DNA of 64,000 nt from Streptomyces sp. NRRL B-24484 (GTDB lineage: Bacteria; Actinomycetota; Actinomycetes; Streptomycetales; Streptomycetaceae): NCBI RefSeq assembly GCF_000717715.1, contig NZ_JOAI01000028.1, forward strand, positions 41,630 to 105,629, given 5' to 3'. Below, one piece after another: positions 25,657 to 37,100 of this stretch. Position 1 is the stretch's first letter. The number at the start of each line of letters is the position of its first letter. The notes under the pieces are model-generated. The model was not told where the DNA came from, ran no database searches, and worked only from the letters and a program-made list of their open reading frames with translations. The position numbers and the translations under genes were made by a program.

Positions 25657-26825
25657 CCGGCCCGATGAAGGACCCGCTGGACCTGCTCGACATCCCCTCG
25701 CTGCTCACCGACGAGGAGCGGGAGATCCAGGCGACCGTGGCCCGCTTCCTCGCCGACCACGTCCGCCCGAACCTGCCCGAGTGGTTCGAGAACGCGCACT
25801 TCCCGCGGGAGATCGCCCCCGAGCTCGGCAAGCTCGGCGTGCTCGGCATGCACCTGGACGGCTACGGCTGCGCCGGCACCGAGGCCGTCGCCTACGGCCT
25901 CGCCTGCCTGGAGCTGGAGGCCGCCGACTCCGGCTTCCGCAGCTTCGTCTCGGTGCAGGGCTCGCTCGCGATGTACTCCATCCACCGCTACGGCTCCGAG
26001 GAGCAGAAGCAGGAGTGGCTGCCGCGGATGGCCGCCGGCGAGGCGATCGGCTGCTTCGGCCTCACCGAGCCGGACTTCGGCTCCAACCCGGCCGGCATGC
26101 GCACCCGGGCCGTCCGCGACGGCGAGGACTGGATCCTCAACGGCGCCAAGATGTGGATCACCAACGGCGCGATCGCCGACATCGCCACCGTCTGGGCCGC
26201 CACCGAGGAGGGCGTCCGCGGCTTCCTCGTCCCGCGCGGCACCCCCGGTTTCGAGGCCCGGGAGATCAAGCAGAAGCTCTCGCTGCGGGCCTCCACCACC
26301 GCCGAGCTCAGCTTCGCCGACGTCCGGCTGCCGGCCTCCGCGCAGCTGCCGGAGGCACGCGGGCTCGGTGCACCGCTGTCCTGCCTCAACGAGGCGCGGT
26401 TCGGCATCCTGTTCGGCGCGGTCGGTGCCGCCCGCGACTGCCTGCAGACCGCCCTCGCCTACGGCGGCGACCGGATCCAGTTCGACCGGCCGATCAGCGG
26501 ATTCCAGCTCACCCAGCAGAAGTTCGCCGACATGGCGGTCTCGGTGAACAACGCCGCCCTGCTCGCGATCCACCTCGGCCGCCTCAAGGAGCAGGGCCGG
26601 ATCCGCCCCGAGCAGGTCAGCGTCGGCAAGCTCAACAACGTCCGCGAGGCGATCGCCGTCGCCCGCGAGTGCCGCACGATCCTCGGCGCCAACGGCATCT
26701 CGCTGGACTACTCGCCGCTGCGCCACGCCAACAACCTGGAGTCCGTCCTCACCTACGAGGGCACCAGCGAGATCCACACCCTCGTCATCGGCCAGGCCCT
26801 CACGGGCATCCCCGCCTACCGCTGA
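25653..26825 (+). CDS. Acyl-CoA dehydrogenase, glutaryl-CoA-dehydrogenase-like
   Basis: 390 residues from a GTG overlapping the CoA-transferase stop. A flavin-dependent acyl-CoA dehydrogenase with FGLTEPDFGSNPAGM and MWITNGAIADIA for FAD binding, and the catalytic glutamate in TYEGTSEIHTLVIG. The segments SVQGSLAMYSIHRYG, ARFGILFGAVGAARDC and QLTQQKFADM are characteristic of glutaryl-CoA dehydrogenases, which oxidise and decarboxylate glutaryl-CoA to crotonyl-CoA. With the CoA-transferase it could turn free glutarate into a beta-oxidation substrate. It converges on the GntR gene across a hairpin. Confidence 0.88.
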   Translation: MTGPMKDPLDLLDIPSLLTDEEREIQATVARFLADHVRPNLPEWFENAHFPREIAPELGKLGVLGMHLDGYGCAGTEAVAYGLACLELEAADSGFRSFVSVQGSLAMYSIHRYGSEEQKQEWLPRMAAGEAIGCFGLTEPDFGSNPAGMRTRAVRDGEDWILNGAKMWITNGAIADIATVWAATEEGVRGFLVPRGTPGFEAREIKQKLSLRASTTAELSFADVRLPASAQLPEARGLGAPLSCLNEARFGILFGAVGAARDCLQTALAYGGDRIQFDRPISGFQLTQQKFADMAVSVNNAALLAIHLGRLKEQGRIRPEQVSVGKLNNVREAIAVARECRTILGANGISLDYSPLRHANNLESVLTYEGTSEIHTLVIGQALTGIPAYR

Positions 26826-26836
26826 CCCGGCCCGCC

Positions 26837-26872
26837 CCGGAGCCCCGTCGGACTCACCCGGCGGGGCTCCGG
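26837..26872. terminator. Bidirectional hairpin between the dehydrogenase and GntR genes
   Basis: An 11-base-pair perfect stem (26837-26847 with 26862-26872) and a 14-base loop lie between two convergent genes. Confidence 0.75.
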
Positions 26873-26902
26873 CGCTGCGTCCGGCACCGCTTCCGGTGCC
26901 CG

Positions 26903-27634
26903 TCAGCCCAGGAAGCCGCGGAGCAGGGCGGCCGTGGCGGCCAGGTGCTCCTCGGTCGCGCGGCGGGCGGTGTCGGCGTCGCCGGCGAGGATGGCGTCGA
27001 CCATGTCGCGGTGCTGGTGGGCGGCGTGGTCGATGTTGCGGTCCAGGATCGGGATCGCGTTCAGCAGGTCGTTCAGGCGCATCCGGGCCTCGGCGATCGC
27101 GGTGGCGAGGGAGCGGGAGCCGGTGAGTTCCGCGATCGCCAGGTGGAAGCGGGAGTCGAGGCGCCGGTACTCCTCCGGCGGGGCCTGCTCCAGGTCGGCG
27201 AGCCGCCGCTGCAGGTAGGCGCGCTGGTCGGCGGTGAGGTCGCGGCGGGCCGCCGTCTCCGCCGCGCCGGCCTCCAGGACGAGCCGGTAGGTCAGCGCGT
27301 CCTCCAGCTCCCCGCCGAGGTCGCTGGCGGCCCTGCGCAGGTCGGCGACGTCCGGCGGCGGCATCCGGTAGGTGACGAAGGTGCCGCCGTAGCGCCCGCG
27401 GCGGGACTCGACCGCGCCGGCCTGCTGCAGCGAGCGGATCGCCTCCCGCAGGGTCTCCCGGCCGATGCCGAGCCGGGCGGCGAGCTCGCGTTCGGCGGGC
27501 AGCCGGTCGCCGTGGCCGAAGACGCCGAGCTTGATGGCCTGCAGCAGCCGCTCGACGGTCTCCTCGAAGGCGTTGCCCGTCCGGACGGGCCGGAAGATCG
27601 CCCCCGCCTGCCAGTCGATCCCTGCCTCGTCCAC
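26903..27634 (-). CDS. GntR-family regulator, FadR/FCD subfamily
   Basis: 243 residues. The N-terminal winged helix (about 18-85) has LPAERELAARLGIGRETLREAIRSL; the C-terminal all-helical FCD domain (about 100-240) carries histidine and acidic residues (for example DSRFHLAI and HQHRDMVDAI) that usually bind a metal and an organic-acid ligand. The GTG start follows TACGAT by six bases on the minus strand, so it is probably leaderless. It is divergent from the permease operon, with a palindrome between them, and convergent with the CoA-transferase pair; it probably represses the permease operon until a pathway acid appears. The ligand is unknown. Confidence 0.88.
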   Translation of the reverse strand: MDEAGIDWQAGAIFRPVRTGNAFEETVERLLQAIKLGVFGHGDRLPAERELAARLGIGRETLREAIRSLQQAGAVESRRGRYGGTFVTYRMPPPDVADLRRAASDLGGELEDALTYRLVLEAGAAETAARRDLTADQRAYLQRRLADLEQAPPEEYRRLDSRFHLAIAELTGSRSLATAIAEARMRLNDLLNAIPILDRNIDHAAHQHRDMVDAILAGDADTARRATEEHLAATAALLRGFLG

Positions 27635-27757
27635 GCGGGCATCGTACCCAGCCCCGACGTCCGGCCCCGGTCGGCAGGGGGCCTTCGCCGGTCGGCCGGG
27701 TCCTTCGCCGCGCCCTCTTGACGTGCCCCGAACCCAGGGTGAACGATGCTGCCCATC

Positions 27758-27781
27758 CAATGGTCTGGTTCCGGGCCATTG
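27758..27781. promoter_or_regulatory. Probable GntR operator between regulator and permease operon
   Basis: CAATGGTC (27758-27765) and GGCCATTG (27774-27781) form an inverted repeat with one mismatch and an 8-base centre. It lies in the 219-base divergent region, 73 bases before the permease ATG. The TGGTC half-site resembles those bound by FadR/FCD regulators. Confidence 0.55.
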
Positions 27782-27853
27782 AACGTTCGGAGGGCGCACC
27801 CACACCGCCGTGGCTGCGCGTGTCCAGGCCCGCCTCACTCCCCAGGGGTGCCC

Positions 27854-29431
27854 ATGTCCGCCGACCCCACACCCGACCAGGCAGCGCACCACACTCCCGC
27901 ATCCGTGTTTCCGGCGGCGACCCCGCCGGTTTCGGCCGACGAACAGCGGCTCCACGAGCTGGGCTACGCCCAGGAGCTCACCCGCTCGATGTCCGGCTTC
28001 TCCAACTTCGCCGTCTCCTTCTCGATCGTCTCGATCCTCTCCGGCTGCCTCACCCTCTACGGGATGGGCATGAACACCGGCGGCCCGGCGATGATCGTCT
28101 GGGGCTGGCCGCTGGTCGGCCTGCTCACCCTCTGCGTGGGCCTGGCGATGGCCGAGATCTGCTCCAGCTACCCGACCGCGGGCGGCCTCTACTACTGGTC
28201 GGCCAAGCTGGCCCGCAGCCGCGGCGCCGCCTGGTCCTGGTTCACCGGCTGGTTCAACTTCCTCGGCCAGGTCGCCGTCACCGCCGGCGTCGACTACGGC
28301 GCCGCGTTCTTCACCAACGCCTTCCTCGCCCTGCAGTTCGACTTCGAGGCCACCCCGGTGCACACCGTGGAGATCTTCGCGGTGATCCTGCTGCTGCACG
28401 GCCTGCTCAACACCCTCGGCGTGAAGCTGGTCGCCCGCCTCAACGACGTCTCCGTCTGGTGGCACCTGGTCGGCGTCACCGTGATCGTCGGCGCGCTCGC
28501 GATCCTGCCGTCCAAGCACGCCTCGGCGTCCTTCGTCTTCACCGAGTTCGTCAACAACACCGGCTTCCACAGCCAGTTCTACGTCGCCATGCTCGGCCTG
28601 CTGCTCGCCCAGTACACCCTCACCGGGTACGACGCCTCCGCGCACATGACCGAGGAGACCCACGACGCGGCCCGCTCCGGCCCGCGCGGCATCGTCAACG
28701 CGATCACCGTCTCGCTGGTCGCCGGCTGGGTGCTGCTGCTCGGCATCACCTTCGCCATCCAGGACTACCAGGGCGCCCTCGACGGCCCGACCGGCGTGCC
28801 GCCCGCACAGATCTTCATCGACGCGATCGGCACCACCGGCGCCAAGCTGCTGCTGCTCATCGTGATCGGCGCCCAGTTCTTCTGCGGCATGGCCTCCGTC
28901 ACCGCCAACTCCCGGATGATCTACGCCTTCTCCCGGGACGGCGCGCTGCCCGGCTCCGCCCTCTGGCACCGGATCTCGCCGCGCACCCACACCCCCACCA
29001 ACGCGGTCTGGCTCGCCACCGGCGGCGCCCTGCTGCTCGGCCTGCCCGCGCTGTGGAACTCCACCGCCTACACCGCGGTCACCTCCATCTCGGTGATCGG
29101 CCTGTACATCTCGTACGTCATCCCGACTTTCCTCAGACTGCGCCAGGGTGACGCCTTCCAGCGCGGCCCCTGGCATCTGGGCCGCTGGAGCAGGATCATC
29201 GGGACCGTCGCGGTCGGCTGGACGGCCGTGATCACCGTGCTGTTCATGCTGCCCACCGTCAGCCCCGTCACCGCCGTCAGCTTCAACTACACGCCCGTCG
29301 CGGTCGCCGTCGTCCTCGGCTTCGCCGGCCTGTGGTGGCTGGTCTCCGCCAGGCACTGGTTCACCGGCCCCAAGGTCCACGGCACGCCCGAGGAACTCGC
29401 CGCCCTCGAAGCCGAACTGGAGATCCGATGA
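27854..29431 (+). CDS. APC-superfamily amino acid/amine permease
   Basis: 525 residues after AGGGGTG. About twelve membrane helices; the first contains SMSGFSNFAVSFSIVSIL, and helix 6-8 regions include TGYDASAHMTEET, a signature of the amino acid-GABA permease group of the APC superfamily. It imports an amine or amino acid with a proton. Its stop overlaps the ATG of the ligase gene (ATGA), so uptake and gamma-glutamylation are translated together. Polyamine, ethanolamine or GABA are all possible substrates. Confidence 0.9.
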   Translation: MSADPTPDQAAHHTPASVFPAATPPVSADEQRLHELGYAQELTRSMSGFSNFAVSFSIVSILSGCLTLYGMGMNTGGPAMIVWGWPLVGLLTLCVGLAMAEICSSYPTAGGLYYWSAKLARSRGAAWSWFTGWFNFLGQVAVTAGVDYGAAFFTNAFLALQFDFEATPVHTVEIFAVILLLHGLLNTLGVKLVARLNDVSVWWHLVGVTVIVGALAILPSKHASASFVFTEFVNNTGFHSQFYVAMLGLLLAQYTLTGYDASAHMTEETHDAARSGPRGIVNAITVSLVAGWVLLLGITFAIQDYQGALDGPTGVPPAQIFIDAIGTTGAKLLLLIVIGAQFFCGMASVTANSRMIYAFSRDGALPGSALWHRISPRTHTPTNAVWLATGGALLLGLPALWNSTAYTAVTSISVIGLYISYVIPTFLRLRQGDAFQRGPWHLGRWSRIIGTVAVGWTAVITVLFMLPTVSPVTAVSFNYTPVAVAVVLGFAGLWWLVSARHWFTGPKVHGTPEELAALEAELEIR

Positions 29432-30786
29432 GCAGCCCCAGGCTCACCCTCGACCGGCTGCGCGAGCTGGTCGCCGACGGCGCCGTGGACACGGTCGTCC
29501 TCGCCATGACCGACATGCAGGGCCGCCTGCAGGGCAAGCGCCTCTCTGCCGAGTACTTCCTCTCCGACGTCGTCCCCGGCGCCGCCGAGGGCTGCGGCTA
29601 CCTGCTCGCCGTCGACACCGACATGAACACCGTGGACGGCTACGCCATCTCCTCCTGGGAGAGCGGCTACGGCGACCTCGTCCTCACCCCCGACCTCGAC
29701 ACCCTGCGGATGGTGCCCTGGCACCCGGCCACCGCGATGGTCCAGTGCGACGTGCACCACCACGACGGCCGCCCGGTCACCGTCTCGCCGCGGCAGGTGC
29801 TGCGCCGGCAGCTGGACCGCCTGGCCGGCTACGGCTGGCAGGCGTTCGCCGGCACCGAGCTGGAGTTCATCGTCTTCCGCGACACCTACGAGCAGGCCTG
29901 GGACCGCGCGTACCACGGCCTCACCCCGGCCAACCAGTACAACGTCGACTACTCCGTGCTCGGCACCTCCCGGGTCGAGCCGCTGCTGCGGCGGCTGCGC
30001 AACGGGATGGCCGGCGCCGGCCTCACCGTGGAGTCCGCCAAGGGCGAGTGCAACCTCGGCCAGCACGAGATCGCCTTCAAGTACGCCGAGGCCCTCACCA
30101 CCTGCGACAACCACGCGGTCTACAAGACCGGCGCCAAGGAGATCGCCGCCCAGGAGGGCTGCAGCCTCACCTTCATGGCCAAGTACGACGAGCGCGAGGG
30201 CAACTCCTGCCACATCCACCTGAGCCTGCGCGATGCCGCCGGCGCCCCGGTGATGGCGGGCGACGGCCCGTACGGCTTCTCCCGCACCATGGAGCACTTC
30301 CTCGCCGGACAGCTCGCCTGCCTGCGTGAGTTCAGCCTGCTGCTCGCCCCGACGATCAACTCCTACAAGCGGTTCGTGCCCGGCAGCTTCGCGCCGACCG
30401 CGGTCGCCTGGGGCCGGGACAACCGGACCTGCGCGCTGCGGGTGGTCGGCCACGGCCCGTCGCTGCGCTTCGAGAACCGCGTCCCCGGCGGCGACGTCAA
30501 CCCCTACCTCGCGGTCGCCGCGCTGATCGCCGCCGGACTGCACGGCATCGAGCAGCAGCTCGAACTCGAACCGGAGTTCACCGGCAACGCGTACGCCTCC
30601 GACGCGCCCCGGGTGCCCGCCACCCTGCGCGAGGCGGTGGACGCCTTCGAGGCGAGCGAGGCCGCCACCGAGGCCTTCGGCAAGGATGTCGTCCGGCACT
30701 ACGCGCACGCCGGCCGGGTCGAACTCGCCGCCTACGACCGGGCGGTGACCGACTGGGAGCGGCGCCGCGGATTCGAGCGGCTGTGA
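29428..30786 (+). CDS. Glutamine-synthetase-like gamma-glutamyl-amine ligase
   Basis: 452 residues in the glutamine synthetase fold. Metal and glutamate-binding motifs are visible: AGTELEFIVF, ESAKGECNLGQHEI, GNSCHIHLSL and the late PSLRFENRVPGGDVNPYLA. The substrate loop, KRFVPGSFAPTAVAWGRDNR, departs from true GlnA (where KRLVPGYEAPV is usual), as in the streptomycete GlnA3/GlnA4 and PuuA enzymes that join glutamate to polyamines or ethanolamine instead of ammonia. No adenylylation loop typical of GlnA I is seen. It is coupled to the permease before it and the amidohydrolase after it. Confidence 0.9.
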   Translation: MSSPRLTLDRLRELVADGAVDTVVLAMTDMQGRLQGKRLSAEYFLSDVVPGAAEGCGYLLAVDTDMNTVDGYAISSWESGYGDLVLTPDLDTLRMVPWHPATAMVQCDVHHHDGRPVTVSPRQVLRRQLDRLAGYGWQAFAGTELEFIVFRDTYEQAWDRAYHGLTPANQYNVDYSVLGTSRVEPLLRRLRNGMAGAGLTVESAKGECNLGQHEIAFKYAEALTTCDNHAVYKTGAKEIAAQEGCSLTFMAKYDEREGNSCHIHLSLRDAAGAPVMAGDGPYGFSRTMEHFLAGQLACLREFSLLLAPTINSYKRFVPGSFAPTAVAWGRDNRTCALRVVGHGPSLRFENRVPGGDVNPYLAVAALIAAGLHGIEQQLELEPEFTGNAYASDAPRVPATLREAVDAFEASEAATEAFGKDVVRHYAHAGRVELAAYDRAVTDWERRRGFERL

Positions 30787-31481
30787 GCCCCGTGCCCCAC
30801 CGTCCGCTGATCGGCATCACCAGCTACCAGGACGAGGCCGCCTGGTCGGTCTGGCGGCAGACCGTCTCGCTCGTCCCGCAGACCTACGTCGACGCGGTCT
30901 CCCGGGCCGGCGGCACGCCCGTCCTGCTGCCCCCGCAGCCGGGCGGCGTCGGCCGGCTGATCGAGGCGCTCGACGGCGTCGTCCTCGCCGGCGGCTCGGA
31001 CATCGACCCGGCCCGGTACGGCGCCGCCGCCGACCCGCGCACGGGGGAGCCCCACCGGGCCCGCGACGACTGGGAGTCCGAGGTGCTCGCCGCCGCCCTG
31101 GCGCACGACCTGCCGCTGCTGGGCGTCTGCCGCGGCCTGCAACTGCTCAACGTGGCGCTCGGCGGCAGCCTGCTGCAGCACCTGCCCGACGGCAGCCACC
31201 AGCAGGTCCCGGCGGTGTTCGTGCAGCAGCCGGTGCGGATCCGGCCGGGCAGCCGGCTGGCCGGCATCCTCGGCGAGCACACGAAGGTCAACTGCTACCA
31301 CCACCAGGCCGTCGCCCGCCTCGGCACCGGCCTGCAGCCCACCGCCTGGAGCGCGGACGAGACCGTGGAGGCCGTCGAACTCCCCGGCCACCGCTTCGTC
31401 CTGGGCGTCCAGTGGCACCCCGAGACCGACCCCGACGACCTCCGCCTCTTCGAGGCCCTGACCCGGGCCGCCCGCGGATGA
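30783..31481 (+). CDS. Gamma-glutamyl amide hydrolase (PuuD-like, class I amidotransferase fold)
   Basis: 232 residues from a GTG overlapping the ligase stop. A peptidase C26-type domain with the nucleophile Cys116 in GVCRGLQ, and His212/Glu214 in VQWHPET. PuuD-type enzymes release glutamate from gamma-glutamyl-GABA or a similar intermediate after oxidation, which fits its place between the ligase and the aldehyde dehydrogenase. There is no synthetase domain, so it is a hydrolase rather than an amidotransferase subunit. Confidence 0.9.
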   Translation: MSPVPHRPLIGITSYQDEAAWSVWRQTVSLVPQTYVDAVSRAGGTPVLLPPQPGGVGRLIEALDGVVLAGGSDIDPARYGAAADPRTGEPHRARDDWESEVLAAALAHDLPLLGVCRGLQLLNVALGGSLLQHLPDGSHQQVPAVFVQQPVRIRPGSRLAGILGEHTKVNCYHHQAVARLGTGLQPTAWSADETVEAVELPGHRFVLGVQWHPETDPDDLRLFEALTRAARG

Positions 31482-31534
31482 ACCCCGGCCCGGCCACGGC
31501 CCGCGTCGCTTCTCCACCCGACAAGGAGCACCTG

Positions 31535-32899
<1,365 letters not shown>

Positions 32900-32904
32900 C
32901 CAGT

Positions 32905-33672
32905 ATGACCAAGCGACTGGACGGCCGGGTGGCGGTCATCACCGGAGCGGGCAGCGGCATCGGCCTGGCCACCGCGCGGCGGTTCGCCGCCGAGGGTGCC
33001 AAGGTCGTCTGCGTGGACCTCGACGAGGAGACCGGCGCCAAGGCCGCGAACGAGGTCGGCGGTCTGTTCGTGCAGGCCGACGTCACCGACGAGGCGGCGG
33101 TGCGCGCCATGTACGAGCGGGCGGTCGAGGAGTACGGCAGCCTGGACATCGCGTTCAACAACGCGGGCATCTCCCCGCCGGACGACGACTCCATCCTGAC
33201 CACCGGCCTGGAGGCCTGGAAGCGCGTCCAGGACGTCAACCTGACCAGCGTCTACCTGTGCTGCAAGTACGCGATCCCGCACATGCAGCGGCAGGGCAGG
33301 GGCTCGATCATCAACACCGCCTCGTTCGTCGCGGTGATGGGCGCGGCGACCTCGCAGATCTCCTACTCCGCCTCCAAGGGCGGCGTGCTGGCGATGTCGC
33401 GGGAGCTGGGCGTGCAGTTCGCCAGGGAGGGCATCCGGATCAACGCGCTCTGCCCGGGGCCGGTGAACACCCCGCTGCTGCAGGAGCTGTTCGCCAAGGA
33501 CCCGGAGCGGGCCGCCCGCCGCCTGGTGCACATCCCGCTCGGCCGGTTCGCCGAGCCGGAGGAGATCGCCGCCGCGGTGGCCTTCCTGGCCAGTGACGAC
33601 TCCTCGTTCATGACCGCCAACACCTTCCTGGTGGACGGCGGCATCTCCGGCGCCTACGTCACCCCGCAGTAG
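32905..33672 (+). CDS. Short-chain dehydrogenase/reductase
   Basis: 255 residues with GGAGGAGTGACCAGT before the ATG, five bases after the aldehyde dehydrogenase. Classical SDR: TGAGSGIG cofactor motif (13-20), FNNAG, catalytic Ser140, Tyr154 and Lys158, and PGPVNTPL. It ends the operon before a strong hairpin. It could act on an alcohol or hydroxy-acid of the pathway, or regenerate a cofactor; the sequence does not tell which. Confidence 0.92.
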   Translation: MTKRLDGRVAVITGAGSGIGLATARRFAAEGAKVVCVDLDEETGAKAANEVGGLFVQADVTDEAAVRAMYERAVEEYGSLDIAFNNAGISPPDDDSILTTGLEAWKRVQDVNLTSVYLCCKYAIPHMQRQGRGSIINTASFVAVMGAATSQISYSASKGGVLAMSRELGVQFAREGIRINALCPGPVNTPLLQELFAKDPERAARRLVHIPLGRFAEPEEIAAAVAFLASDDSSFMTANTFLVDGGISGAYVTPQ

Positions 33673-33679
33673 CGGGTAC

Positions 33680-33735
33680 GGGACCGGCGACGGCCGGGCG
33701 TCCCCGGGAGGGGCCGCCCGGCCGTCGCCGGTCCC
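33680..33735. terminator. Strong bidirectional hairpin terminator
   Basis: A perfect 21-base-pair stem (33680-33700 with 33715-33735), whose 14-base loop can itself pair CCCC with GGGG. It lies between the convergent SDR gene and the small secreted-protein gene. Confidence 0.9.
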
Positions 33736-33754
33736 GCGGGTCGGGTCGTACGGG

Positions 33755-34042
33755 TCAGGAGGACGAGTCCCCGCCGACCGCGATGCCGATGCCGTAGCCG
33801 GCGGCGTCGCCGCCCACGGCGAGGGCCGCGGCCTCCCCGGAGGAGGCGTCGCCGCCCACCGCGAGCGCGTGCTCGATCAGCGCGTCGGCGTCGCCCCCGA
33901 CGGCGAGGGCACCCTCGTCGGTGGAGCTGGCGTCGCCGCCGACGGCGATCGAGCCGTGGGCGGCGGCCGCACCCGCGGTGCCGAAGACGGCGAGGCCGGA
34001 GATGAGGGCGGCGGTGGTGATCCTGGCAAGGCTGGAGCGCAT
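33755..34042 (-). CDS. Small secreted protein with AVGGDA repeats
   Basis: 95 residues, ATG preceded by AGGAGGACTC. A signal peptide (about 1-28, ITTAALISGLAVFGTAGAAAA) is followed by a mature part of about 67 residues made of five repeats of (A/S/G)(L/I)AVGGDA(S/D/A), spaced 12-16 residues apart. The repeats are rich in Gly, Ala, Asp and Ser, with no cysteine or aromatic residue except one Tyr. The regular Gly-Gly-Asp turns suggest a calcium-binding or beta-helical surface peptide, but I do not recognise a family. Confidence 0.75.
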   Translation of the reverse strand: MRSSLARITTAALISGLAVFGTAGAAAAHGSIAVGGDASSTDEGALAVGGDADALIEHALAVGGDASSGEAAALAVGGDAAGYGIGIAVGGDSSS

Positions 34043-34171
34043 GAGTCCTCCTGGTCGGGAAGCCGGACGGCACCGATCCTGCGGCCCGCACCGCCCGCGT
34101 ACGAACCGACACGGCCCGATCACCCGCCCGCCTCACCTCGACGGAGCAGCCCGTGCGCCGTCCGGGTGAGA

Positions 34172-37100
34172 TCAGGCGGCGCCCCGGGCGGCGCCGGGCG
34201 GCAGCTCCAGCTCGTACCAGACGACCTTGCCGTCCTTGGTGGCGCGCACGCCCCAGCGGTGCGCCAGCTCGTTGACCAGGTGCATGCCGCGGCCGCCCTC
34301 GTCCTCGGCCCGGGCGCGGCGCAGCCGGGGCTCGTGCCGGTCCCGGTCGGCGACCTCCACGGTGAGCACCTGGTTGCGGAACATCCGCAGCTGCACCGGG
34401 GCGCCGGCGTGCACCAGGGCGTTGGTGATCAGCTCGCTGGTCAGCAGCTCGACCATGTCGGTGAGCCCGTTCAGTCCCCATTCGGTGAGCGTCTCGCGGG
34501 CGAACCGCCGGGCGTGCCGGACCATGGCGCGGTCCCCGGCCAGGGTGAGCGTGGCGAGCCGGTCGCTGCCGATCGGCCGCGAGTGCGCCATGATCACCGC
34601 GATGTCGTCCTGCCCGGCGGCGGCGCCGAGCGCGGCCAGCACCGCGTCGCAGGTCTGCTCCAGCGAGTTGCGGCGCTCGGCGACGGTGCGGCGCAGCAGG
34701 TCGATGCCCTCGTCGAGGTCGCGGCCGCGGCGTTCGACCAGGCCGTCGGTGTAGAGGACGAGGATGGCGTCCTCGTCGAGGGTGGTGTGCACCGACTCGA
34801 AGGGCACGCCGCCGACGCCGAGCGGCGCGCCGGGCGGCAGTTCGAGCAGTTCGGTGGAGCCGTCGGCGCGGGCGATGACCGGTGGCAGGTGGCCGGCGGT
34901 CGCGGCGGTGCAGATCCGGTCGACCGGGTCGAAGAGCACGCAGACGCAGGTCGCGAACTGGCTCTCGCCGATCGCGGCGGCCGCGTCGTCGAGCCGGCGC
35001 AGCACCCGGGCCGGGTCCATCTCCAGGGTGATCAGCGTCCGGGCGACGGTGCGCAGCTGGCCCATGGTGGCGGCGGCCCGGATGCCGTGGCCCATCACGT
35101 CGCCGACGATCAGCGCGACCCGGCCGCCGCTGAGCGGCACCACGTCGAACCAGTCGCCGCCGACCTCGCTGATCACGCTGCTGGGCAGGTAGCGGTGGGC
35201 GATCTCCAGACCGGGGGTGCGGTGCACGTCCTGCGGCAGCAGGCTGCGCTGCAGGGTGAGCGCGGTGTCCCGCTCGCGGCGGTAGATCCGGGCGTTGTCG
35301 ATGCAGACGGCGGCGCGGGCGGCGAGCTCCTCGGCGAGCGCAACGTCGGCGTGGGTGAAGGACTCCGGGTTGTGGGTGCGGACGAACTCGACGCCGCCGA
35401 GGACCGTGCCGCGGGCGAGCAGCGGCACCATCAGGTACGAGTGGACGCCCGCCTCCAGGCTGGGGGCGATCCGGTTCGGGTGGGCGACGATCCGGCGCAG
35501 CGCCGCCTCGTCGACGTGCGGCACCAGGATCGACCGGCCGGTGCGCAGGCTCTGCGCGTACAGCTGCGCCGAGCGCGAGCCACCGCCGACCGGGTCGGCC
35601 GCGCCGATCATGGTGCCGTGCGCGCCGACCTCGCCGACCGCGACGGCCCGCAGCATCACCGAGCCGTCCCGGGGGACGGGTTCGGGCTCGTCGCCCTCCA
35701 GCACCGACTCCAGCAGGTCGACGGTGACGAAGTCGGCGAACCGCGGGATCACCACGTCGATCAGCTCCTGCGCGGTGCGCTGCAGGTCGAGCGTGGTGCC
35801 GATCCGGGTGGAGGCCTCGTTCAGCAGGGCGAGCCTGGCCTGCGCGGCGCCGGCCGCCTCCAGGGCGCGCTGGCGCTGCTCGGCGGCGTCCCGCTCCCGG
35901 GTGTAGAGCAGCGCGTTGTCGATGGAGACGGCGGCGCGGGCGGCGAGCTCGCCGGCGAGGCGCAGGTCCTCCTGGTCGTACGGGCGCTCGGTGACGCTGC
36001 GGTAGAAGGTGGCGACGCCGACGGCGGAGCCGCGGGCGATCAGCGGCACCACCATGACCGAGCGGACCCGCTGCTCGCGGACGGCCGCGGCCCGCTCCGG
36101 GTCGTCGTTGAACCAGTTCAGCGTCGGCTCGTCCAGTTCCGGCAGCAGCACCGGACGGCGGTGGGCGAGCACCCAGGCGTACGGCGTCGACGGGTGGAAG
36201 CGGTGCACGCTGCCGACCGGCGAGACCGGGCTCATGCCGCTGCCCGGCACGGTGTGGAAGGCCATCCGGCGCAGCACGGCGGAGCGGTCGGCGCGGCCCG
36301 GCGCCGCGGTCTCGGCGCCGCGCACCAGGGCGTCCAGCACTTCGACGACGACCGTGTCCGCGAGCCGCGGGCTGGCCGTCTCGGCGAGCTCCCGGGCGGT
36401 CTGCACGAGGTCGAGGGTGGTGCCGATCCGGGCCGAGGCGGCGTTCACCAGGGCGAGCCGCTCCTGCGCGGCGCGGGCCTCGGTGAGGGCCTGCTCGCGG
36501 GCCTGCGCGGTCTGCTGCTGGTGCAGGTAGAGACGGGCGTTGTCGATGGCGACGGCGGCCCGGGAGGCGAGTTCGTCACCGAGGGTGCTGTCCTCCGGGC
36601 CGAAGCCCTCCCGGTCGGGGCTGCGCGAGTACACCACCATGCCGAGCACGGTGCCGCGGGCGACCAGCGGGGCGACCCGGACCGGCCGCGGCCGGTCGTC
36701 GAGGTAGTCGCGGACGCGCTCGGTGAGGGCCTCGTCGGCGAGCAGCGGCAGGTCCCAGTTGGGTGCGACGATCGTCCGGCCCGAGGTGAGCGCCTGCTCG
36801 TACACCGACCCGGGCGGGATCCGGTACACCGCCTCGGTCGGCAGTTCGCCGATCGGGTGCTCCGGGTCGGCGGTGGCCACCGCGAGCCGGCGCACCCGCA
36901 GCCCTTCCTCCGCGGCGGTCGCCTCCGCGCCCGAGACGAGGTGTTCCAGGGCGAACACGCCGACCGCGTCGGCCAGCCGCGGCACGATCACCTCGGCGAG
37001 CTCCCGCGCGGTCTGCCGCAGGTCCAGCGTGGTGCCGATGGAGACGGTGGCCTCCGCCAGCACGGTGAGCCGCTCGCGGGCCATCGCCGCGGCGTGCTCG

